Origin: Gautieria morchelliformis
Taxonomy: Eukaryota; Basidiomycota; Agaricomycetes; Gomphales; Gomphaceae
Reading direction: 5' to 3'
NCBI GenBank assembly: GCA_015179125.1
Contig: WHVA01000546.1
Coordinates: 1-64,000, forward strand
DNA: 64,000 nt
The notes under the pieces: generated by a model
What the model was told of the DNA's origin: nothing
Databases searched by the model: none
The model's input: the letters and a program-made list of their open reading frames with translations, nothing else
Translations under genes and position numbers: made by a program
Shown: positions 1 to 11,149 of the stretch, piece by piece
How positions within the stretch are numbered: the stretch's first letter is position 1
Layout of the letters: each line of letters starts with the position of its first letter

Positions 1-44
1 AATGGAGTCGGAACTGGAAATGGAAAACAGGGTGTCCCCTGACA
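1..44. repeat. LTR-Z end fragment at window edge
   Basis: Positions 1-44 match the last bases of the solo LTR at 54726-55149, including the shared end CCCCTGACA. At 45 the sequence switches abruptly to the Helitron Rep N-terminal region, which is colinear with about 6309. This is the right end of an LTR inserted into the Helitron 1 gene; the rest and the other target-site copy lie left of the window. The minus-strand frame happens to read through this LTR without a stop. Confidence 0.7.
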
Positions 45-847
45 TCTGCCCTCCAGTGTAATGCTCCACAGTCAGGGCAGGGAAAAACCATGGGACCCAG
101 ATCATGATGCAGCACATCTGCCTCGATTATTCTAGAGCGACCAAGTGGAATAGGATGCTGCCGAGGGACAGGAGGACGCTGTGGAGGTGCAGGGAGGGGT
201 TGAGGAGGCTGCTGAGGGACAGGGGGAGGCTGAGGAGGCTGCTGAGGAGGGACAGGGAAAGGCGGCTGAGGGGGGAGCTGGGGCGCAGCGACTGGTTGAG
301 GATTGGGAGCTGGTAGTGGATTAGCTGCAGCCTGAGCCCGCAAAGCCACCACCGCTGCAGAACCTACTACAGGAGGAGGAGGTGGTGGTTGTACAGATGC
401 TGGCCTGTGCCTTCCCAAAGGCTGCAATGCAGCTGCCTGAGCACGCAACTGTGCAATTCCAGCAGAACCAACTATAGGACGAATAGGAGGTGGCTGTATA
501 GTCTCCTGCCTGTATCTTCTCAAGGGTGGTGCTGCTGGGATAGCTGCTAACTGAGCACGAAGGGCTGCCACCTGCTCTCCAGGACTGGGATCAGGAGGAC
601 GTGATGGCCCAGCCACAGGTTGTTGAAAAGGATCAGCAACATCACTTCTAGGAGGAGGGTGAGGGATGGCAAAAGGCTGTGGTGGAGGGGGTGGCTGGTC
701 CTGAGCTCTGACAGCAGCAGCAGCAAGCACACGTCCTCTACGATCATTGGGCGACGTCATACGACCTTCCCACACCTCCCTTGCCCTTTGACGCTGCTGC
801 TGGCGATTTCTCTGTGGAGTGGATGGATCCCTGAGGAATGCAGGCAT
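45..847 (-). pseudogene. Helitron Rep-helicase, proline-rich N-terminus, cut by LTR-Z
   Basis: An open frame starts at the ATG at 847 (MPAFLRDPSTP) and stays open to the window edge. It is colinear with the N-terminus of the Helitron 2 protein (7294 onward): an Arg/Gln-rich start, Pro-rich stretches, repeats of a VVGSAG..LRAQA module, then a Cys-containing segment CPDCGALHW just before the LTR-Z junction at 45. This copy lacks the frameshift seen in Helitron 2 at about 6755. The Rep and helicase domains are not in view. The frame continues into the LTR only by chance. Confidence 0.7.
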
Positions 848-979
848 AAGAGTAGAGCGACAATAAAGCTGCCAATATCAGACATACATTGCAAGCACAA
901 ATTTAAAGATATCTATTTCAAACAGAAACAGAAACAAAATTAGCCTAAAAGAGGGAAAATGATAGGAGCATGAAAACAT

Positions 980-1745
980 ACCCAAGGGAGAGCAGTCAGG
1001 GAGGGTATATCTGGCATGAGAGGCTAAATAAGCCTAAAAAGGCCAAATAAAACAATAACCTTTACCAGAGGGCTTGCAGAGACACTGGTCCTCATATAAA
1101 TACTTAAAATAGCAGATACAGTAGCATCAAACTCACAGAATAGGGGAATAATGCACAGGTAGAATGGACAGCAGTGAAAGGACCAAAGTCACCTGCAAAG
1201 AGCCTAGAAAATGCCAAAAAAAGCGAAAATGTAAGAAATAAAAACAAAACAGACATTAAAAGGGCAGAAACAGCAGCATAAAACTCACCAGGAGTGGGGT
1301 ATAATGCCCAGGTAAGAAGTACAGCAGTGGAAGGACCTATGTCACCTGCAAAGAGCCTAAAAAAGGCAAAGAAAAAGCGAAAAGAAAATAAGAAATAAAA
1401 ACAGAACAGACATTAAAAAGGCATAAACAGTAGCATAAAGCTCACCAGGAGTGGGGTATAATGCCCAGGTAGGAATTACAGCAGTGGAAGGACCTATGTC
1501 ACCTGCAAAGAGCCTAAAAAAGGCCAAAAAAAAGCGAAAATATAAGAAATAAAAACAAAACAGACATTAAAAAGGCAGAAACAGTAGCATAAAGCTCACC
1601 AGGAGTGGGGTATAATGCCCAGGTAGGAAGTACAGCAGTGAAAGGACCTATGTCACCTGCAAAGAGCCTAAAAAAGGCCAAAAAAAAAGCGACATAGCCA
1701 CATAAGAAACATGACAACAAAAGGCAGGTACAAAACTCACCAGAA
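980..1745. repeat. Tandem ~150-bp repeat with splice-like motifs
   Basis: About five degenerate units, landmark CTCAC at 1132, 1284, 1441, 1595 and 1736 (steps of 152, 157, 154 and 141 bp). On the minus strand each unit shows a GTGAG donor-like motif, an AT-rich T-tract stretch and a TTTGCAG acceptor-like motif, then a ~57-bp block beginning GTGACATAGGTCC. It lies upstream of the Helitron 1 start codon. It may be repeated leader exons and introns or just a minisatellite. Confidence 0.65.
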
Positions 1746-1769
1746 TGGCACTATAACACCCCAGTAGAA

Positions 1770-2033
1770 TGCTAACAGGTGGGGATGGTGGTGGTGGGAG
1801 GGAAGAATGGGCGGCAGGGCTGCGCAGCTGTTCCTGCGGAGGAACGGAAGACCGATGGGTCCTCGCAAGACCGGTTCTGGACCGCAGCCAGCGCCGGACC
1901 GGTAGACCGGCGTCAACTGGTCAGGCCAGGGGCTCGCGGCTGCGCCGCTCGCATGCTGCTGACAAACTGATGACCTAAAACCTGACATAAGCTCAACACC
2001 CACAACCCACCGAGGCGCTTTCATATAGTGTAA
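1770..2033 (-). repeat. Helitron 5' subterminal GC-rich segment
   Basis: A GC-rich block with small palindromes (GCGGC-GCA-GCCGC type) ends at the Helitron 5' terminus. Related blocks sit at the same place in Helitron 2 (7930-8230) and Helitron 3 (11336-11661), and truncated in Helitron 4 (14280-14575). On the minus strand three of them translate to similar peptides (MKAPRW or KRAQW followed by VVG), which I read as DNA conservation rather than a gene. Confidence 0.5.
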
Positions 2034-2066
2034 CTAGGTGGGTACCCGCGCTTCGCGCGGGGGTGT
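2034..2066 (-). other. Helitron 2 3' terminal hairpin and CTAG end
   Basis: On the minus strand a hairpin with 7-bp arms (CCCGCGC/GCGCGGG, plus coordinates 2045-2061, 3-nt loop) is followed by a short spacer and the terminal CTAG at 2037-2034. A short GC hairpin a few bases before CTRR is the diagnostic rolling-circle terminator of Helitrons. The same structure, partly decayed, recurs at 8231, 8620 and 11662. Confidence 0.85.
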
Positions 2067-2261
2067 AGGTCAAACGCCTCGGTAAGGTCAAACGCATCAG
2101 TAAGTCTAACACAACAGTAAGTCTAACATATCGGTAAGGTCAAGTACATTGGGGAAAATCAAAGTAATCAATTTGCATCAAGTACAATGAAGTAACACAC
2201 ATAAATCATATCAAGAGAAGTGGATATAAAAAAATCAAGGAGCTCTAAGTAATACATCTTT

Positions 2262-4397
2262 TTATACAATGTTGGTTGTGTCCAAACCCTCCTCAAGCAA
2301 GACCTTCACTCTGTTCCAGTTGGTCCCTCTTGATACACCAACATACAACTGACCATGTCCAAACACTGGATATCTCAGGTCCAGCCCAACCGTACCCAAA
2401 GACTGTCCCTGAGACTTGTTGATAGTCATTGCAAATGCCAAATGCACTGGAAACTGCCTCCTTTGCAGCACAAATGGCAACTCTCCCTCTGATGGCTTAA
2501 TGATGATCCTGGGGATGAAAGCAATATTGCCTGCACATGGGCCTGAGATGATCCTGACCTCCAACACTCTAATGCTTATCCTCACCAACCGCAACCTTGT
2601 CCCATTGCATAGTCCTTGCTTCTGATCCAAATTGCGCAACAGCATCAGAGGCACTCCAGGCTTGACTTCCAAGCGAGCAGGAGGAAGACAGCCCATCTCT
2701 ATGGAATTCAGATACTCCACAGGATACCGATCTATATCGTCGGATTCTTCAATGGAATTTGCGCAGTGCAAGACCTGAGCATCACCTGGAAACTCCCTAA
2801 ACACCATGGAATTGATCTCATTGACCTCAGTGTTTCTGGCACAGAGGATGGCACGCTCCAGAAAGTAATTATCCTGGGCAGGGACTTGATTGCCAATGCC
2901 AGGGTATATTTCCTGGATCAGATCTTCAATTCCAGGGCCACACACCATGTGAGGAGGCAGTGAGAACGTATGATCTAGTGGGAGATCCTTTCCCTGGCCC
3001 ACATTCTGCAGCCATTCTGCAAACCTGGCTCTGTCAGGGTCATTTCTCACCCGCATGTTCTCTGTCAGATGGAGGACATTGATCTTTGGCCACAGATATG
3101 ACTTCTGAAGGGTAGCTCCCACAATATCCTCCTTGGAGCCTTTAGGGACAATTGGGAGAGTCTGCTGAAAGTCACCTCCAAAGGCGACTGTGATGCCACC
3201 AAAGGGTCTGTCAGGCTGGTCAAGGAAATCCCTCAGTGTCCTGTCAATGGCCTCTGTGGCATGGCGATGCTGCATTGCAGCCTCATCCCAGATGAGGAGA
3301 CTGGCCTGTCTCAGCATGTCAGCCTTGTCAGAGTTCTTTGTGATGAAGGAGAGAGAGCGCTCATGGACAGGAATGGGAATTCCAAGCATGCTATGAGAGG
3401 TTGTACCCTTAGTGAGGATAAGGGCAGCCATTGCAGATGAGGCTACTGCAATCACAATGAGGCTCTCCGCTCTACAGGAGTGGATTAGAGTGTTCCATGT
3501 GAATGATTTCCCAGCGCCACCTGAGCCAGTGACAAAAAACATTTGTCCATCAGGTTTCCCATGAGCATCTCTGGTCAGTGCCGACCGTAATATCTGATCA
3601 TGCGCAGACCTTTGCCCCTCATTCAGCCTGGGAACCTCCTCATCAGCTATATCCCTCTCTGCAACAGGGTCATAGTCCCTCTGCTCAGCTATGAACCTGT
3701 TTCCAATGAGGGCCTCCCACTCGCCTGCCACCCGAGGCATATCATCAAAGCTGCTCAAGGACATTCCACCCTGCTGGAGGATTTTTTCCAAGAGAAAGAG
3801 GCCAAAATCATAAACCTGATCGTCCTGTGGATTCTGCATACCATGTCTGATTTGGAGCTGATGTCTGAGATCATCACATATGTGCTCCCTGAAGGCATCC
3901 CACAATCTGCCGGGGCCCGATGGATTGCAATGGCCAAGGATGGTGGCAAAGAGATGTCTGAGCTGAGCACCTGTTTTCATGCCACTGGCTTCCTGGAGAC
4001 ACAACCTCAACTCCTGATCATCATCCAGAAGTCCCCTTGCACGACAGGCCTCCTTGTAAGTAGCATATTGTATGCCATCCACCGACCTAAGCTCCTCAAA
4101 GGATCTAGCCCCCTTGACCACTGTGAGGAGAGTGCGCACAAAAAATCTCTCTCCTGATCTAGGGTTTGCAAAGTGAAGGCGACCGATGCTAAAGCTTCTT
4201 TGGCGTGGTGTCCATACCTTTTCCTGTGCTTGCCAGGTAAAATGCTCAGGAAACTCCACATAGAGCAGATCACATGCTTCAGGGTAGATATCATTGGCCT
4301 CAAAGTAAGCCATGAGCGGTGTCTTTTTCGCCTCAGCCCTTTCTAGGATGTTGTCCACATCCTGGTTGGGATCAAAGATGATTGTGTGATGGTCCTT
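2262..4397 (-). pseudogene. Helitron PIF1-like helicase domain
   Basis: Open frame following an in-frame TAA at 4398-4400. Motifs seen: Walker A GSGGAGKSF near residue 275, Walker B LLIWDEAAM near 355, GGDFQQTLPIVP near 395, and the C-terminal pair AMTINKSQGQS and YVGVSRG. These are the ordered motifs of Pif1/RecD2-like helicases in Helitron proteins, where the domain unwinds DNA during rolling-circle transposition. It is in the same frame as the Rep part upstream, so the two are one gene split by a single stop. The first methionine-like codon is a GTG, so independent translation is unlikely. Confidence 0.85.
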
Positions 4398-6743
4398 TTA
4401 ATGGCCTGGCAGTGCCATGACTGCAGGCACCTGGGTGTGGATTTCCCGCTCCAGCAACCTCCAACAGGCCTCATGAGCACTGACATAGCGAGCGTCCAGG
4501 TACTGCTTAATTTCATCCTGGGTGCGACCAAACTCCATGGTGGTCCGGTCATGGCCCTTGCAGAGATACTTGTGGATATACTTGATACACCTCACATTGA
4601 TGGTGAGTTCAGGGTTGATGTGACACCAGAATTTGAGCAAGAGCAGAGGAGAGTATGGCACAACCCATCTGTTGTCCACCATGTCACCTCTGACATTGTG
4701 CAGCCTTCCATCATTGCGATGACGATATTTTGGATATCTATCTACATTCAGACTGGTTTCCTCACAGAATGGCTTTGGGAAGCCTTTCTTGCACTTGCCA
4801 TTTTCCATGCAGGGTGCGTTTGGTTTCATTTGTCCACAGGGACCATGTGTCATCAGCTCACAGACCAACCGGTAGAGGACAGGATGAGTCTCTGGATCAG
4901 GGAACTCTGCTGAAATCATTGAATCCACCTCATGTGGATGTCTGATCTTGGAATCTCTTTCAAACCAGATAAGAATATGCATGTGTGGGAGTCCCCTTTT
5001 CTGGAATTCAATGGTGTGCACGTGAGCGACGGTTTCCCCAAAAATCTTTTCCTTGACGATCAAGTCAATGAGGTATTTCTTTTTGAGCTGGAACACCCGC
5101 AACACCAGGTCAGGCCTGTCCTGAGGAGTTTGTCCAGGCAACAATGCATCCAATACCTCCTGCCAGTTGGGATTGGCAGTCATGGTAATAAAGAGATCTG
5201 CCACACCATGCTTCCTTGAAATGGCCAGAGAGTTCTGCAGGTTTTCCTGCATGTCCCATGTCCCCCCCTGAAATGTGGCAGGCAGAATGGATCTTATGCC
5301 CAAGTTGTTTGGATCTCTGTCATTGTCATTGCGATGAAAGGCATCCATCATCTGGTTATACATCTCAGCACGGAGAGTGTGTTGATTTGTCCTGATCCAC
5401 CACAGCCTGCTTTGCTCTGCAGCGGCCCAAGAGTCTACAATGTACTGCTGGAATAATTTGCCAGTGCGCAGGAGTGTTGTATGTTCTTCTGTTCTCTGGA
5501 AGAGACGATAGGAATGGAACTGAATTTGGGTGACACACCCACTTCGCTCACGCCCGTTTGGTAATTGGCGATAGCGAATACCCGGTTGCCACCCCAACTC
5601 TCCCCTGGGAAAGAGCAAGACATAGTGAAGAGAGGCATAGTTTGGATTCATATCGGATACCCTTCGAAAGCGTCCACCTTTGAGCTGGACAATAACATCC
5701 CTAGGTTCAGGGTTGATGCCATCTCCAGGAAGAACCACCGCAATCTCATCCGCAGTAGGGATATTATACCTCCTAGGATCCCTGTGTTCCCTGTATGTGA
5801 GCCTAGCCCGGATCTCACCATTCTGTCCCTGAGCTCTGAGCCTCTCGGCCGCTTGTCTATATATGGGAACATGAGGATTGCATAAGAGGAGCATTTCCTG
5901 CAAGTCCCCCATGATAGTTGGAGACAGACCTGGGTTACGCGTGTTCCTCTGTTCCAAAGCCAATGCTGGATCATATATATAAAGTTGGGCATACTGTATC
6001 CGCCTCCCAGGGTTAGGGATGAGAGAGCCATGAATATGATACAGTTCGCCCTGCAGCTTGAGGACATATGGACCACGACCCTCCCGAAGCAAATCTTGGT
6101 CAAAGTCGGCTCCCAACGAAGTGAATGCAAATGCAGCATTGTACTGCCTGATGTTCTTGCGAAACTGTTTGGCCTCAGGGTCCTGGCCCTCTAAGAGCCG
6201 TCTCAATGGCTGAGGGAGCACTGGCAGCTCTGGAAGCTGCACCTTTCCTTCCATACAGCAATCACCAAATCTGGGCCGCCCATTTGAGGATCTCTGCAGG
6301 CGTTCTGCCATCCAGTGTAATGCTCCACAGTCAGGGCAGGGAATAACCATGGGACCCAGATCATGACGCTGCACATCTGCCTCAATTATTCTAGAGCGAC
6401 CAAGTGGAACAGGAGGAGGAGGTCGCTGAGGACGCTGCTGAGGTACAGGGAGTGGCTGAGGAGACCGAGGAGGTGCAAGGAGTGGCTGAAGAGGCTGTGG
6501 AGGTGCAGGGAGTGGCTGAGGAGGCTGAGGAGGAGCAGGGAGTGGCTGAGGATGCTGAGGAGGTGCAGGCAGTCGCTGAAGAGGCCGCAGAAGTGCAGGG
6601 AGTGGCTGAGGAGGCCGAGGAGGTGCAGGGAGTGGCTGAGGAGGCTGAGGAGGTGCAGGCAGTCGCTGAAGAGGCCGCAGAAGTGCAGGGAGTAGCCGAG
6701 GCATTGGTCTTACTGCATTAGCCTGAGCCCGCAATGCTGCCAC
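4398..6743 (-). pseudogene. Helitron Rep (HUH nuclease) domain
   Basis: A 781-codon frame: a Pro-rich repeat (about residues 15-110), a Cys segment CPDCGALHW, then the Helitron-like Rep region. The HUH motif is visible as GLPHMHILIW near residue 590, and the tyrosine region as KYIHKYLCKGHDR near 730. The domain nicks and joins DNA at transposition. It ends at TAA 4398-4400, beyond which the same frame continues into the helicase. Upstream it joins the N-terminal segment (6758-7294) only through a one-base frame change inside a duplicated 57-bp module. Confidence 0.85.
6406..6712 (-). repeat. 30-bp coding minisatellite (Pro-rich)
   Basis: About ten degenerate 30-bp units on the minus strand encode PLPAPPQPPQ-like decapeptides inside the Rep N-terminal tail. 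Because the unit is a multiple of three, the antisense frames are also open and produce spurious Glu/Val-rich and Arg-rich ORFs. Helitron 1 has a shorter version at about 130-290. Confidence 0.8.
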
Positions 6744-6757
6744 TCCTGCAGAACCTA

Positions 6758-7294
6758 CTACAGGAGGAGGAGGAGCTTGGCCTGAGCACGCAATGCTGCC
6801 ACTCCTGCAGAACCTACTACAGGAGGATTAGCTGCCTGTCTACCTCTTCCCAATTGCTGCAATATAGCAGACTGCTCAGCAGCCTGAGCACGCAACTGTG
6901 CAATTCCTGCAGAACCAACCACAGGAAGATTGGGAGGTGGCTGTATAGGCGCCTGCCTGTATCTTCTCACGGGCTGTGCTGCTGGGATTGCTGCTAACTG
7001 AGCACGAAGGGCTGCCACCTGCTGTCCAGGACTGGGATCAGGAGGACGTAATGGCCCTGCAGCAGGTTGTTGAAAAGGATCAGCCGCATTGCTTCTAGGA
7101 GGAGGGTGAGGGATGGCAAAAGGAGGTGGTGGAGGGGGTGGCTGGTTCCGAGCTCTGGCAGCAGCCACAGCAAGGGCACGCGCTCTCCGATCAGTAGGCG
7201 ACGTCATACGACCCTCCTGCTCCTCCCTCGCCCTTTCACGCTCCTGCTGACGATTTCTCTCTGGAGTAGATGGATCCCTGAGAAATGCAGGCAT
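6758..7294 (-). pseudogene. Helitron Rep N-terminal segment (frameshifted)
   Basis: Starts at ATG 7294 with MPAFLRDPSTPERNRQQ, followed by an Arg/Glu-rich helix, a Pro run and VVGSAGVAALRAQA-type repeats, then runs out of frame as a Leu run to a stop at 6758. The same DNA read one frame over gives the expected Pro-rich peptide that leads into the Rep frame. The lesion is therefore a one-base indel (or an unrecognised intron) near 6755-6775. Start choice is supported by the same start in Helitron 1 (847). Confidence 0.75.
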
Positions 7295-7929
7295 AAGCTT
7301 AGAGGAACAATCAAGCTACCCCACTTCAACTTACATTTGCAAGCAGATGCTGTTGTTGTTAATTTTTCTTGGGCAAAGTCAGGGGAATTTATTAATTTCT
7401 AATTAAATAAATGTCAGACAGCTCACACCAGACCACAGAGAAATACATACATACCAAGGAAGGGATGGGGAGTCTGTTTGTTAGGCAAAGTCAAGGGAAT
7501 TTAATAATTTCTATTTAAAAGAAAAAAAAAAAACTGTCAGATGGCTCACACCAGACCACAGAGAAATATATGTACCAAGGAAGGGATGGGGAATTTTTTT
7601 GATGAAAATATCCAAGTCTTCTTCGGCTATCCAACTGGAATAATTCTTCCAGTAAAAGGTCCTGGTCCTGGTCCTGGTCCTGGGGAGATGTCTTCTTCAG
7701 CCACCAGTAGTGCAAGTCAACACTGAAAGAACTGCAATGCAATTGTGGCTCCCTCTAAGGCAGCCTGGGATGACTACCTGGCTCCGTAGCAGAGAAAAAG
7801 CTGCCCCAATGAAGGGGTCAACCCCAATAGTTCACTGCAGAGACCTCCCTGGGAAGAGATCTTTTGTGTACTACACTATATAGGCTATCTATTAATTCAG
7901 TCTCACGCAATTTTTATTCTATCTAGTAG
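7295..7929 (-). repeat. Helitron 2 leader region with 112-bp duplication
   Basis: No gene seen. Two tandem copies of a 112-bp unit lie at 7372-7483 and 7484-7595 (landmark GGCAAAGTCA; shared GCTCACACCAGACCACAGAG). A hexamer run of GGTCCT, four copies, is at about 7659-7684. As the segment between the 5' terminus and the Rep start it probably holds promoter and leader sequences; no promoter motif is convincing. Confidence 0.6.
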
Positions 7930-8230
7930 TGGGCAGAGAGGAGAGGAGAGGAGGGTGGTGGTGGAGTGCGCAAAGCGGCTGGCTGCGCAGCGATCTGCCA
8001 GCGCAGCGCTGCTTTGAGCGCCTGAGCCGGCAGACCAGCGTAAACTGCTCGCGGCTGTGCCGCTCGCACGCTCCAGAACACTGCGCAGCGCTGGAGCCGG
8101 CAGAGTGGCGCAAACCGCCGGTAGGACCCAGGGGCTCGCGGCTGCACCGCTCGCGCGCTCCGCTGACAAACTGATGACCAAGCATTGGTCAGCAGCACCC
8201 ACAACCCACTGAGCGCGTTTAACTCTTAGA

Positions 8231-9008
8231 CTAGGTGGGTACCCACGCTTCGTGCAGGGGTGCAAGTCAAACGCCTCGGTAAGGTCAAACACATCAGCAA
8301 AGTCAAACACCTTGGGTAAATCAAACTTGGGATAAGTCAAACACATTCAGATAAGTAAAATGCATCTTATTGATTAAAAGTAGCTCTAAGTAACACATTG
8401 AGGTAGGTAATGTTATGACCATGCTGCTTGACCAACTCTGGTACCTCTGCACCTCCTCTGACTCTATTCCGCAATGTCCACACTTCGACCTTTTGATCTC
8501 CTTGTTCTTTCCTATTCACATACTTCCCCTTATGACTCTATTCACCAGCCTTCCTTACTTAACCCTTAACATAGCAATTCCGGAGCATCAGGAGTTCCAT
8601 TTGTTCCGCTATCAATTCCCTAGGTGGGTACCCACACTTCGCATGGGGGTGCAAGTCAAATGCATCGGTAAGGTCAAACACATTGGGTGAATCAAACTTG
8701 GGATAAGTCAAACACATTCAGATAAGAAAATTTCATTCAGATAAGTAAAACCCTTCTTATTGATTGAAAGTAACTCTAAATAACACATCAAGGTAGGTAA
8801 TGTTATGACCATGCTCAACCAACTCCGGTACCCCCGCACCTCTGACTCTATTCCACAATGTCTGCACTTCAACCTTGTGATCCCCTTGTTCTTCACATAT
8901 TTCCCCTAATGACTCTTTTCACCAGCATTCCATACTTGACCCTCAGCACAGCAAGTCCAGAGTGTCAGGAGTTCCATTTGTTCCGCTACCAATTAGACCC
9001 TTGGTCTT
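8231..9008. repeat. 389-bp tandem duplication of Helitron 3' tail
   Basis: The CTAG end recurs at 8231 and 8620, and the embedded LTR start TGTTATGACC at 8411 and 8801 (steps of 389-390 bp). Each copy holds the hairpin tail, about 170 bp of Helitron sequence and the first ~200 bp of LTR-Y. The second copy continues into the full LTR. The copies differ at many bases, so the duplication is not very recent. Confidence 0.75.
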
Positions 9009-9441
9009 TTGCCTATTGTTCTTAGTTCTACACTGCACCCCCTTGTAGTTCCTCTTGTTTCGCATTAGGTACTTTTATTCTAGTTACTTGCACTGGAATT
9101 GCTTACCTCTACCTTCTGACATGTTGTCTCAGCTCTTTGTATAAAACCCAGTCATGTGTGCCTCTGTTCAGCAATCAGATAATCGACTTTGATATGTCAC
9201 TCCCTTTGCACTGTCTCCGGTTCTTAGACCTGCAAGGCCTCTGTCTCTCTGACCTCCATCTTCCAACTTGATTTCTCATATCCAACTTAACTCAATTCTT
9301 GAACCCTTACTACTTCAGTTACAATACTCAACCTCTTCCAACTTCCAATCTCAGATCTCCAAAATACTTAGGATGATAGTTGGGGGTGCAACATATAAGT
9401 TGGAGCTGCAGTCCTTTTAGATCCAAACCTGATACATAACA
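8801..9441 (+). mobile_element. Solo LTR-Y1 inside Helitron 3
   Basis: 641-bp LTR-like unit, starting TGTTATGACC and ending CATAACA, with the 5-bp target duplication GGTAA before it (8796-8800) and after it (9442-9446). A TATA-like TTGTATAAAACCC lies near 9138. The same GGTAA-TGTTATG junction occurs at 8406-8417 and 11858-11869. The LTR therefore inserted once into an ancestral Helitron tail and was then copied with it. Confidence 0.75.
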
Positions 9442-9446
9442 GGTAA

Positions 9447-10345
9447 TGACTCTACACATTTCTCCCATGTCTCATGTCCCCTACCTCACATGTAGTGTGT
9501 CCTTGCCTGTAGTGTGTCATCACACTTTATCTGTCCTCACACGTATTGCATCCTCACATGTGGCATGTCCCCACACGTAGTGTGTCCCAAAGCATAGTGT
9601 GCGTAGTGTGTCTCCACATGTAGCATGTCCCCACATGCAGTACAGTGTGCATGGCATGTCCCACATGCATAACATGTCCCTCAAGTATTCTGTGTGTAGC
9701 ATGTCCCTCGTTTGTAGTATGTGCCCAAACATAGCGTGTCCCTAAATTATAGCATGTGTGTCCCCCATGCATAGCGTGTCCACATGTGTAGCATGTCCCT
9801 ACATGTAGTGTGTGTAGCGTGTCCCCCAAGTATAGCTTGTGTAGAATGTCCCTTGTTTGTAGTGTTTTCCCCTGTAGTGTGTCCCTTGTTTGTACCATGT
9901 CCCCAAGCATAGTGTGTCCCCACATATAGTGTGCACATCCCCATGCATAGCATGTGTGTCCCCATGCATAACATGCGTGTCTCCACGCATAACATGAGTG
10001 TCCCCAAGTATAGTGTGCGTGTCTCCACGCATAACATGGGTGTCCCCAAGCATAGTGTGCGTGTCCCCAAGCATAGCGTGCGTGTCCCCACGTATAACAT
10101 GCATGTCTCCATGCATAGCGTGCGTGTCCCCAAGCATAGTGTGCATGTCCCCACGCATAACATGAGTGTCTCCATGCATACCATGAGTGTCTCCACACAT
10201 AGCATGCATGTCCCCAAGCATAGCGTGTGTGTCGCATCCCATGCATGTCTCCACGCATATGCATGTCCCCATGCATAGTGTGTGTAGCATGCCCCTCAAG
10301 TATAGCATGCATAGCATGTCCCAATGGCATGTGTAGCATATCCCC
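9447..10345. repeat. 21-bp satellite array A
   Basis: Degenerate tandem 21-bp units of the form CATAGCATGCATGTCCCCAAG, best ordered between about 9930 and 10320 and more degraded on the left. Since 21 is divisible by three, several frames on both strands stay open (His/Met/Gly/Asp/Thr or Val/Pro/Met/His/Ser patterns up to 270 codons). These are not protein genes. The array is shared with Helitron 4 (12951-13375). Confidence 0.85.
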
Positions 10346-10363
10346 AAGGGCCTCAAAGTGAAG

Positions 10364-10960
10364 CAAGCAGAGGCTGTTACTACTTATTAACTTTTAGCAA
10401 GCTCAGGGACATGTATCAATATCTATTTTGTGACATATACAGACATAAATAAAATAGTCAAGGAATCTATATTTAAGCAGCTCCTGCCATTAATTTTTAG
10501 GATTATCTATTTTTCGAAAAAATGTCAAGAAAATGTCCAGTACATGTAAGCTGAAGCTGTTATTAATTTTAGCAAAGTTAGGATTATCTATTTTTCGAAA
10601 AATGTCAAAAAAATGCACTGTACATTTAACCTGGAGCTGTTGTCAATTTTCACAAAGTCAGGATAATTTATTGATATCTATTTGCGAAAAAATGTCAAAA
10701 AAGTACAGTACATTGAAGCAGAAGCTGTTATTAATGCCCAGCCAAAGCCAGAGAAGCCCAGAGACTGACAGAGAAACCCAGAGCCCAGCCAAAGCCATAG
10801 TAAGCCAGCCACCAGTATAGCCAGAGAGGAGTGGCTGGTAAGTGGCTTTACAGTAAATAAAACAATAAAACAAACCACATTTAAAAGCAGAATCTCATTA
10901 ATTTTAGAAGGAACTTATTGATGTCTATTTTCGAAAAAAACCTGAAAAATATTGATATTA
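10364..10960. repeat. AT-rich 70-90-bp tandem units
   Basis: Several degenerate units with the core TTTTCGAAAAA-ATGTCAA and GCTGTTATTAAT. Landmark GCTGTT-type positions are near 10369, 10560, 10636 and 10723, with a further diverged unit near 10885. A second copy of the whole block is at 13395-14110. Between 10961 and 11150 the sequence is A/T-rich with no gene. Confidence 0.65.
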
Positions 10961-11149
10961 AAATACTTTTTTTTCAGCGGTCTTTGGATTTTATTTAAAT
11001 CTACTTTCAAAAAAAATCACAAAAATATAAAGCACATGTGAATGCAATATGATAAAAAAAAAGGAACCAATAAAATTATAAACACAAATCAAATAAAATA
11101 CATTGGAATGCATTAAAAAAGAGATATTACTTACCAATAGATAGCCAGC

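Larger units (their letters stand above)
1..2033 (-). mobile_element. Helitron 1, 5' portion (runs off window)
   Basis: On the minus strand this unit starts at 2033, directly after the CTAG terminus of Helitron 2. Its 5' end reads TTACACTATATGAAAGCG, nearly identical to the 5' end of Helitron 3 at 11661 (TT rather than the canonical TC). Going inward it holds a GC-rich subterminal segment (about 1770-2033), a tandem array (980-1745) and the N-terminal part of a Rep-helicase gene (847 to 45). The remainder is outside the window or was removed by the LTR-Z insertion. Confidence 0.7.
2034..8230 (-). mobile_element. Helitron 2, full length, coding but broken
   Basis: Bounded by a 5' TC (TCTAAGAGTTAAACGCGC, starting at 8230 on the minus strand) and a 3' hairpin plus CTAG (2034). 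Length is 6.2 kb. It encodes a HUH Rep domain followed by a PIF1-type helicase in one gene that now carries a frameshift and a stop. It is contiguous at both ends with further Helitron units, so host flanks and the target A/T pair cannot be seen. It is an autonomous-type element, presently defective unless the two lesions are read through. Confidence 0.85.

Noticed and set aside
1737..2024. Small gene encoding MKAPRWVVG-type peptide at Helitron 5' ends
   Set aside because: Similar peptides occur in three Helitrons, but frames diverge after 30-40 codons and the similarity is explained by conserved terminal DNA.
6363..6721. Plus-strand Glu/Val-rich and Arg-rich frames of 105-110 codons
   Set aside because: Antisense of the Pro-rich 30-bp coding repeat of Helitron Rep; no motif of their own.
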